From contig CM041465.1 in assembly GCA_023213395.1 (NCBI GenBank), positions 159,657,741 to 159,721,740 of the forward strand: a stretch of 64,000 nt of DNA. Reading direction: 5' to 3'. Shown in pieces: positions 56,995-64,000 of this stretch; within the stretch, counting starts at the first letter, position 1; each line of letters opens with the position of its first letter. Under the pieces are notes generated by a model. It ran no database searches and was not told where the DNA came from. It saw nothing but the letters and a program-made list of their open reading frames with translations. The translations under genes were made by a program, and so were the position numbers. The DNA comes from Cycas panzhihuaensis (lineage: Eukaryota > Cycadophyta).

Positions 56995-58793
56995 AAGTGC
57001 ACAAAATAATGCAAGTAAAGTATTTTAATCAAAGTAAACTTTTATTTAAGAAACAATCTCCAACCTCCTCAATGCAAGTAAGACAAGATAAAAGGACAGG
57101 GGTGGTTAGCCTCGGAATGGCTAACCCTCCAATGCACACACCTCAACACTATCCAAGCACATAAACAATAGATTTGGATGGTCTAATAGCAACAAAAGAT
57201 CAAGGAGATAGGTTGCATAAAGGTTGCAAATATTGTTGATGTTGTAAAGGCTATGATGTGCAATGTTTGCAACTTTTAACTAAGCCAATAGTCAAAAGTG
57301 ACATATGGTATGACTAAGGGTTGGAAACTCTACCCATGTAAGGTATCTAGGGATAAAACTAGCATAATAAGGGGCTACGTACACTGATACTAGTGATGGC
57401 CTCTCTTCCAAGAGCTCTCTAGTAGAACAACGGAGACACAAAAGAGGAAGAGGAAAATGGGAGAAGGGGGTTGCCCTTGAGGAGTAGGCCTTATCAGGTG
57501 CAGAACCCACCTTAGCTCCTTTCTCTCACCCTTTTGGGACCTCTCCTCACAGCCTCCTTGGAGAAACCAAGAGAGAGCAAGAAGGTAGAGAGGACAAATA
57601 AGGAAAAATGAAGGGGATACCTCCTATATTTAATGGAAAAACATAGAAAAGAAAGATATATAGGGTATTCTAATCTCTTTTAGGAGAGCTAAAAAAAACA
57701 AAATGAAATATAAATAGAATAGTACCTACTGTGGGCAGATTGGTAGTAGATCTGCCTGAGAAAATGGCAGAGGAAAGTAGTCATATGGAGTTTGCATGTG
57801 GATTCCTCTGTAGGCTATGAAACATGAAGGAGAACTTGGTGAAACCCGATGCTTGTGTATGGAAGTGATTCTTAGAGCATGCCCTTACATGGAGAAGCTT
57901 TATCTTAGGCCTGTTACCATAGATCTGAGTTGTAGAGGGTAGATCTCAGGCTAGGACATAGGTGTGCTAGATGTTGCAGGGTGCTCCTTCAGAAATTTAC
58001 CTTTGAAAGCAAAAGAGAAGAGGAGAAAAGATGGAGGAAGATAAGGAAATGAGGTATTTTTTAGGTTTTATGCCTAACCCAAGCTTAATTAGATGATTGG
58101 GGTTAGGCTAGGACTTTATATATGACTTAGCCACGTGGTAATTTTGTGAAAAATGTAAAATTTACCATGGTAAATTTTAAAAGATATTTTATGACAGTCT
58201 CCCCATGACAAACTTTGTGGTACCGCGGAGTTTACTGTAGTACTGTAACATTTATCATGGTGTGGTGACAGAATGCAAAACAAAAGGGAAAAAGGGAGCT
58301 AGGAGCCCTAAAGGAGGGTACCCCAGGCCTAGGATGGCCTAGTCCTCTATTCTGGTGGCTGGGGACAGTCATAAGGAGGAGATGACGTAGACTGAATGGG
58401 GCACCAGAGAAATAGGGTTCATAAGAAGTTAGCAAATGGATAGGAATATACCAGTCACACCTAGTAAGGCACTAAGAGCTATGATATGGAAATGGGGGTG
58501 TGAATGGATCACATAGGCTAGTTGGTACTTGGAATGACATGGAAGTGTGTAAGAGGGTTGTGGACTGCCATTTAGATACATGTCTCGTAGTCTTTATAGG
58601 CTAGAGTAGTGTCAAGTAATATGATCAAGTAACAGATGCAAGGTGATCACTTAAATGTATCAATCAGTCATGCAGTGAAAACTAGATGCTTTGATTTACC
58701 TTCCTGGAGAAGTGACAAAGGCAAAGGACAGAAGTATACTTGTACTTACTTGAGTTAACTTGCAAAAAACACATTCTTGGTAGCCGAGAAACA
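55656..58793 (-). repeat. 3' LTR of element D (about 3.1 kb)
   Basis: The minus strand starts TGTTTCTCGGCTACCAAGAA and ends CGTGATTCTA. Landmarks: CAAGTAAG at position 44, palindromes at plus 58,205-58,262 (TTTGTGGTACCGCGGAGTTT), CCACGTGG at 58,131-58,138, TATATAAAG near 58,115-58,123. It is about 300 bp longer than the LTRs of C, partly owing to the (TG)n microsatellite. Confidence 0.85.
56938..56995 (+). repeat. (AT)n(GT)n microsatellite in the D LTR
   Basis: ATATATATATAT followed by about 20 GT units. Not present at the matching place of the C LTRs, so it arose or grew in this copy. Confidence 0.95.
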
Positions 58794-58803
58794 CTACCCC
58801 CTT
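58794..58803 (-). other. Polypurine tract of element D
   Basis: The minus strand reads AAGGGGGTAG directly before the 3' LTR TGTTTC. Best-preserved tract of the family in this window. Confidence 0.8.
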
Positions 58804-59270
58804 GGCAATAGAGCCTCGTAGCTTGAAAGCGTAACACGATGATGAATGCTGGTAACACAATGTTAGTGACATATATATATAAATGAACATAATAATGGTG
58901 CAAGCCAAGGGCAACAATGAGTGTTGTAGTGGAATGCATGGGTGTAGAGGCAAGGGTGAGACAATATAGGGGTTTCCTATGCATCATCGTGTAGTAGACT
59001 GGCAATGATAATAGATGAGGGTGATGCCCCCATCGTAGGAGTACAATGGAAGGGTGGTGATGACCACACATATGATCAAATATATGTCATGAATAAGGTG
59101 CTATGTACAGAAGATAAGTCAACACCAATTGGGGTTATGTACTAAGAGTAGAGTAAGGAAACAAACCTGGTGGTTGCCATAGTTTAACCTCATTAGCAGC
59201 CATCTTTCAGAGGTGTGAATAGATTGTGATACGAAGGACAAGATGACCTGAGACTTGGGTGCCTAGGTGA
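58804..59270 (-). other. 3' non-coding interior of element D
   Basis: Matches 49,880-50,217 of C in outline, including a short (AT)n. No conserved frame; the frames at 58,682-59,071 run into the LTR and are chance. Confidence 0.5.
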
Positions 59271-59274
59271 CCAG

Positions 59275-59706
59275 ACAAGTCTCTTAAGGTGAGTTAATAA
59301 GAGGAGGGATGTGATGCTCAAGGATGAGACAAACCAAGCTGTTCACCTCAGTGTTGAGAGCTCGAGGAATGTGTTAGATGTCAACAGAAGGAAAGAAAGC
59401 TAACAAGGACCTGGCAGTTGAGGCGAGGGATCTCAAGCGTGGGCACAACACTTGGTAGACTTGGGTGAGATAGGACACCATAACCTGTGAGTCATAGAAG
59501 CGGATGATGGGTCCATGGTAGAAGCAAAGTGCATCGATAAGGGCCTCAATAATAGTTAGATACTTAGATTTGTTATTAGTAGCCTCCTGAAGGAAGATCC
59601 TGGAATACATGAAGTCATGTCTAAAAGGGTCATAGAGAATCCATGCAGTGGCAGAAGGGCCCAGCTTACCACGGCTTCTACCATCGATGAAGATGAATAA
59701 CGTCAT
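59275..59706 (-). pseudogene. Stand-alone RNase H domain of element D (decayed)
   Basis: MTLFIFIDGRSRGKLGPSA, TAWILYDPFRHDF, FLQEATNNKSKYLTIIEALI, FYDSQVMVSYLTQVYQVL and, after a stop, HIPRALNTEVNSLV. Same domain and place as in element C. The catalytic Glu of NNEAKY is Lys here and the final Asp is Asn, so this copy would be inactive. Otherwise open for 110 codons. No RT upstream. Confidence 0.8.
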
Positions 59707-60269
59707 GACAGAAGGAATGGAGGTCTTGATAGGGTGAATCTAGAAGAAAGTGTTGATAGGGTTGATGGACGAAGAGAACTCCACACAGAGAAGTAGTCAT
59801 GGGAGGACTCGAATGATTATTGATAAAGGCCATGAAGGGCAGGAGGACCCAGAAATAAGGCTACATGAGGGTAAGGAAAATGACCTGGCGGACGAGAAAG
59901 AAACAACGATAAAAAGGCCCCTCTGGGAGTGCCAAAGGTTACTTAAGGAAGTGAAGTGCAGTCCTAGATGGGGAGGACGCTTCCTTTGGGAGCCCCAAAG
60001 GTGTGGACGGACAACAAAAATGGGTTCAGGATGGTGAAACAAGCTAAATGAGTATAAACTCTAGTATATATGGAGGTGGCATAAAACTTGAGATGAAAGG
60101 GGCCTCACAGGGCCAAAAGGGGATGCCATAAATGCCCCTAGAGGGTAAGGAGAAAAGAGGACCATAGAGGCAAAATAGAGGGTAGACCCAAAAGGAAAAG
60201 GTGATTAGGGGGCAGAGATGGTCCCAAGGGGTGATGCGGTGAGAGAAATGGAGGAGGTGCCCATCGGGA
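59707..60269. other. Non-coding stretch of element D between RNase H and antisense promoter
   Basis: Purine-rich on the plus strand; frames at 59,750-60,037 and 59,797-60,042 overlap on opposite strands and match nothing in C. Likely the control region upstream of the antisense gene. Confidence 0.4.
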
Positions 60270-60451
60270 CCCCTGCCTATATAAGGAAAACTCAGTGAAA
60301 ACAAGATTCATTTTCACAGGCTCACAATTGATTTAGAGCCCTTCTCCTTATGCAGTGGAGCACCGCCTAACTTCGGAGGCACGCAAAGGGAGATCAGACC
60401 ATCAGATTGGGACACAGGGACAACTAGAAGGACCAGGGAGGCAAGATAGCG
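60270..60451 (+). promoter_or_regulatory. Promoter and 5' leader of the antisense gene, element D
   Basis: TATATAAG at 60,278-60,285 in CCTGCCTATATAAGGAAAA, about 170 bp before ATG 60,452. The leader aligns with that of C (CATTTTCAC-GGCTCAC, GTGGAG-GCC, GGGAGATC). Confidence 0.7.
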
Positions 60452-61055
60452 ATGGCAAGGCTAGATCTAGTGAGTGGATCGCCCTTTTTCCTAACCATTT
60501 CATCATTTAGAATTAATGAGTTTTTAATGCATTTTAACGTAGTTTTTAGCCCCTTATGGGAAAATTGGGATCTCTTGGAGCCCGAATTAGGCCTAGAGAG
60601 AGGGAGGACCAGGGCATTAGGTAGCCCTTGTCCTGGTGGGCCTGAGTATGGCCCACCTTGAGATAAAAAATTTGGGTTTTTTGGGCGAAAAACCTCTTTT
60701 ATTATGGGGGTGTCATTGGCTTTGCGATGAATATCATGGTGCCGTGAACTTTGCCATGGGGCCACTAAGTTTGCACCAGAAAATTAGTGGGGCCCCATAC
60801 TAAACTCTATAGTACCACAGAGTTTAGCGCAATGCAAAGACAGATTAACTAAAAAATAAAGAATGGCCCAGTGAAGTGCCAAAACTCAACTGGGGAGGAA
60901 TGAGGGGCAGTCTTGAAGGTAGGCAAGTTTGTATAGAGGATTTCTAACCAGCTTTTGGGGTGTTTCATAGGCAATTATCATGGTAGACAACTGTGAGAAT
61001 ATCGAGGTGGCCATGCTTAGCTTCATCGAGATGATGTCCCATGGGGATAGGCAGG
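60452..61055 (+). pseudogene. 5' end of antisense plant-mobile-domain-like gene, element D (cut by element E)
   Basis: Exon 1 coding part 60,452-60,469 (MARLDL), intron 60,470-60,970 (GTGAGT...TTTCATAG), exon 2 from 60,971. Joined, the product starts MARLDLAIIMVDNCENIEV and goes on to AMLSFIEMMSHGDRQ, open without a stop, then meets the E LTR at 61,056. Exon 1 has the same 18-nt coding length as in C and the intron falls in phase 0 in both. The N-terminus matches C (NHENIGMTMLSFIEMMSRED). This is the best support that the antisense gene is spliced. Confidence 0.65.
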
Positions 61056-63743
61056 TGTTTCCCAACTTCCGGGAATGGATACGGAATCACCGACTCAGGT
61101 AAGTGCAAGTATGTTTCTCACCTTGTCATTGCTCTCTTTTGATGAGTGTTTGCTTGCATGTCTGCATGTTCGTGGCTTTGTAGGCGACTTTGTCTTCGTC
61201 TACACTTATTTTAGCCTATGACGACTATAGTAGGGGCACACTCCCAGCGAGTGTGGCACCCTGGTGGCCACTTCACTTCCCGCATCTGCCCTCCTCGCTC
61301 TAAGATCCACTAGGTTTGCGCCACCTCTGCCCGCATGATGACCCGTATTATTTGGTCAACTTGCCACACTGTTTTGAGCCCTATTTTTGCCCTTTTGGAC
61401 CCGTTTGTTGGCTTGTTTACCCCTGGGTAGGTGTTTTAGCCCCCCATTGGCTCTTTTTGTCTTACGCCTGACTGGTGGTGGGCTGTTTTACCTGGGTTTG
61501 TCTGTAAGATTTTTGCGATCTGCATTTGGAATATCCGCGATCTGCATGATTCTTGTTGATCTGACTGTTCTAACTTATTTTTTAAAATCCGCCGTGGTAA
61601 TTTCGCATTTATCATGAAGCGCCACGTCATGACTTAACTCTCTCCCAACCATGCCCTAATCACTCGCTTTAGGGTTTGGGCTGGGTACTTAAGTCACTTT
61701 TGGCTCAACTTTGAACTTTTGGCTCACTTTTTGAATTGCTCCTCCAGGAAACAACACTGTGCTCTGCTCTTCTCTGTACGCCTCTTGCTGCCCACAGGAC
61801 CTGCGTCTCTCTCCTGGCCTTGACTCTCCTTGATGTGGCTAGGACATCTTCCAAGCCCCTCACACACCTTGGAGAGGGCCCCTTGGAGGGATTTTAATAG
61901 ATTCTTGCCCCGGGCAGTCTTCAAGTGTTCCAAGTGCAGGTGTTCTCCTTCCAACTTCCTTAGCAGGGCCCCAAACCTGCTACACCACAGTTCTGGGCTA
62001 GTTTCTTAGCCTCTCCTTGCCAGCCCTTGGCTGAGGCAAGCCCCTTTCCTCTTCCACTCAGGTATTTGTTGATTTCAGTTATTTCTTTTGTGATATTGAT
62101 GCTCTATCCTGCTTGTTTCTTGCTTGTCTTCGTGAGGGTTGCTTTCCTCTTTTTATTGGGCTATTCTACCTCTGACACAGTGCCTCCTACCTACGTTTGT
62201 TGCTCAAGGCAGCGGTATTGAGGGTTGGCATAGGCTTTGGGAAGGAGCTGGGTGGATTCCGTACCACCTTCTACTCTCCTCAAGTGGCTTTAAGCCCCCC
62301 AAATCCTCCTTCTTACCTCGTGCTGCCCTTGGCACTCAAATGGGGGTTTGTTGGCCCTCTCTTAGCCAGAATCAGCTGTCACACATTGCGCGATCTTTGA
62401 TTTGCGGGCTTAGGCTTAGGTCTAGGCAACTTACATAAGTCCCGACTGCTTGTCCTTGTCCAACTCTTCTCCTGGCAGCCCGGTTTGCTCTTCATAGCAT
62501 CCCAGTTCGCCGTGGGTCTTCTCTGGCTCCTCTTTGCCTCTTTGTTGCTATTTCTAGCCATCCTCCTTGGCCCTGCCCTCGCTGCCTTGTGGCCTTTGGG
62601 GGGAGGTTAGGGTGCTCTTTGTAGGAGGTGGGCCACTCTGAGGCTTACCGGTTGCTTTCCTTTTGCTTGGGTTGCCCTCTTTTACATTCTATCATCGTTG
62701 TGTTGATGCTAACATATATGTGTTTAGATTCATATTTGTATTATATAGATATATATTGTTAGGATCTCGTTATTGCATGTTAGTATCCTTTCTCTGGAAA
62801 GGGGGAGGCCGTCGTTGCTTGTAGGTGCTTGGAAGCGCAAAAGTTATTTTCTGCTCGTTCCATTGCCGGTAAGTGCTCTTGCGCATGTTATACTTTCATA
62901 CTTCTTTAGTTACTAGCGTTTAGCTCCTTTCTTTCCTTGGCATTGTATTTAGTATCTTTCTGGGGAAGGTAAGGAAGCCCCTCATTCCAAATCCGCCACT
63001 ACGCTTCGCATCCGATGCACCGCATGGAGTAGTTTGGTGTCCCTCGGGAGGGCCCTCGTCATGCACACCTCCGGTCCAGGTGCACGCCTCACTCTACCCT
63101 ACCACCTTTTTCTTTTTGAATTCCTTTTTAGTAATTAACTCATTGGAGAACAAAAGGGAAACTTGACTTTACTTTTTGGTTACACTTTATTTGTTTTTAT
63201 TGCATGCATCTTTGCTACCCATAGGAAAGGCTATAGGAACCGCCCCTTTCACCTTTCCTCCTCTCTTTAGCCGTGCAAGCTCCTTGCCTCCCATATTATT
63301 CGTGTGCCCGGTTAGCTTGCTTAGGCATACCTTGACCCGCCTTCTTGGGTTGCCTCTCTTGCTTTCCTTTGGTTCCCCCGCTACGCCGGGTAACCAAAGT
63401 GACCCCGCCTATAGGCCCGCCACTTTCCTATCCTCCATCGTTTCCCGTCGCTCTAGGGAAACTCTTGAAGGTTCCTCTTCTTCCCCTTCTGGCCATCCAA
63501 GGGTGGGAGGATCCTTCCCTTAGGTCAACCCAGGTTAACTCTACGCCTCCTCACCCCTTGTTCGAAGTGGTGGGGGATCACTCTTTGGTAGCCACATTCC
63601 ATTGCAGGTCCCGAACTCGCGCTCCAGCGCACGGGGCACTCTGCGTGGTAATTACTTTTCTCATAGGTCTCTTCCTCGATCATATCATCACCCACTCTCA
63701 CCACACCTATTAGTTAGGTAGCTATCCCGTAGATGCGCGTCCA
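61056..63743 (+). repeat. 5' LTR of element E (2688 bp)
   Basis: Starts TGTTTCCCAACTTCCGGGAA, CAGGTAAG at position 42-49, and ends GATGCGCGTCCA before the primer site. It shares the 3' part of the LTR with C (CATCCAAGGGTGGGAGGA, CCCGAACTCGCGCTCCAG). More GC-rich than the other copies. Frames at 62,027-62,438 and 63,176-63,713 are chance. Confidence 0.85.
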
Positions 63744-63763
63744 CTGGTGACCATACTGGGAAC
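63744..63763 (+). other. Primer-binding site, element E
   Basis: CTGGTGACCATACTGGGAAC, a variant of TTGGCGACCATACTGGGGAC in C with three transitions and one other change. Confidence 0.65.
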
Positions 63764-63918
63764 TGCCAGCAAGGGAGCTAGTTTTCGCTCTCTTCCGTTG
63801 GTTTCGCTACCTTTTTTATGATCTTTCTTCACCTATTTCAATCTCTTCATTGGGCAGCCCCCAACGCGTGTGCCTTTACCACCCTCTCCTTTTCCCTAAC
63901 ATTGTTGGTTGATTTTGC

Positions 63919-64000
63919 ATGCGACGCTTCTCTCATCGTTTGCGCGGTCTACCTCCATTGTTAGAAGACCCCGAGTATCACCCTCTTCCTTTGTCAGATT
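63919..64000 (+). CDS. Start of gag, element E (runs off the window)
   Basis: ATG 63,919 opens MRRFSHRLRGLPPLLEDPEY and HPLPLSD with no stop to the window end. The first 14 residues are identical to those of element B. It is too short to judge whether the gene is intact. Confidence 0.8.
   Translation, partial: MRRFSHRLRGLPPLLEDPEYHPLPLSD

Larger units (their letters stand above)
55656..61055 (-). mobile_element. Gypsy-type LTR element D (3' part), interrupted by element E
   Basis: Minus-strand member of the family. From right to left: start of the antisense gene (plus strand, 60,278-61,055), RNase H domain (59,706-59,280), polypurine tract (58,803-58,794) and 3' LTR (58,793-55,656). The gag-protease half must lie beyond element E, off the right edge. 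E enters in exon 2 of the antisense gene. D is valuable because it confirms the interior order of C in an independent copy. Confidence 0.85.
61056..64000 (+). mobile_element. Gypsy-type LTR element E (5' part; rest beyond window)
   Basis: Plus-strand family member: 5' LTR 61,056-63,743, primer site, gag start 63,919. Inserted in exon 2 of the antisense gene of D, in the same orientation as that gene. The LTR ends TG...CA are intact. Its U3 middle is the most diverged in the window: the palindrome array and perfect G-box of A-D are not recognisable (GCCACGTCATGAC instead), suggesting a different subfamily. Confidence 0.85.

Noticed and set aside
56798-57164. Frames with poly(Thr-His) or poly(Cys-Val)
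   Set aside because: Produced by the (GT)n microsatellite.
59750-60304. Frames of 80-95 codons on both strands of element D
   Set aside because: They overlap each other on opposite strands, have no counterpart in element C and lie in the antisense-gene upstream region.
1-64000. CRISPR arrays, rRNA or tRNA genes, bacterial-type operons
   Set aside because: No regularly spaced short repeats, no rRNA-like sequence and no cloverleaf noticed; the content is plant nuclear repeat DNA.

Overview
The window looks like intergenic DNA from a land plant with a very large, repeat-rich nuclear genome. The evidence is a set of plant-type retroelements: Ty3/gypsy elements with LTRs of 2.6-3.1 kb, Ty1/copia elements with initiator-Met-tRNA primer sites, and an L1-type LINE with a DUF4283-like ORF1 and a C-terminal RNase H. 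They are old, deeply nested and riddled with stops. A gymnosperm would fit, but the sequence does not prove it. I found no intact host gene; roughly 79% of the window can be assigned to retroelements.

Layout. Positions 1-28,085 are one nest. A copia remnant (copia-2, + strand, 25,258-28,085) was split by a second copia element (copia-1, - strand, 11,224-25,257). A full-length LINE entered copia-1 (16,938-23,460, with a 17-20 bp target duplication). Gypsy element B entered the downstream LTR of copia-1 (LTR 8,440-11,223, gag start 7,468-8,270). Gypsy element A (1-7,467) entered the gag of B. Positions 28,090-38,843 are AT-rich with no recognised gene. They hold a tRNA-Met primer-site-like motif at 29.38 kb and a richer island at 32.76-33.56 kb with three CACGTGG motifs. 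Positions 38,849-53,054 are a complete gypsy element (C, + strand) with paired LTRs and a GAATT target duplication. Positions 53,060-55,655 are AT-rich and unassigned. Positions 55,656-61,055 are the 3' half of a minus-strand member of the same family (D), cut by another member (E, + strand, 61,056 to the window end).

Main result. A-E form one family, apparently non-autonomous. Sense to the LTRs, the elements carry one gag-protease frame that ends in a conserved tail with no reverse transcriptase or integrase, and, near the 3' LTR, an isolated RNase H domain. Between these, on the opposite strand, is a separate spliced gene. It has its own TATA box, a tiny first coding exon of 18 nt (same length in C and D), an intron, an exon encoding a plant-mobile-domain-like protein with an acidic linker, a second GT-AG intron, and a coiled-coil C-terminus. 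An imperfect palindrome array is found both in the LTR promoter region and in intron 1 of this antisense gene. The elements would need RT and integrase from elsewhere. The role of the antisense protein is unknown; some host plant-mobile-domain proteins act in transposon silencing, so a link to element control is a hypothesis only.
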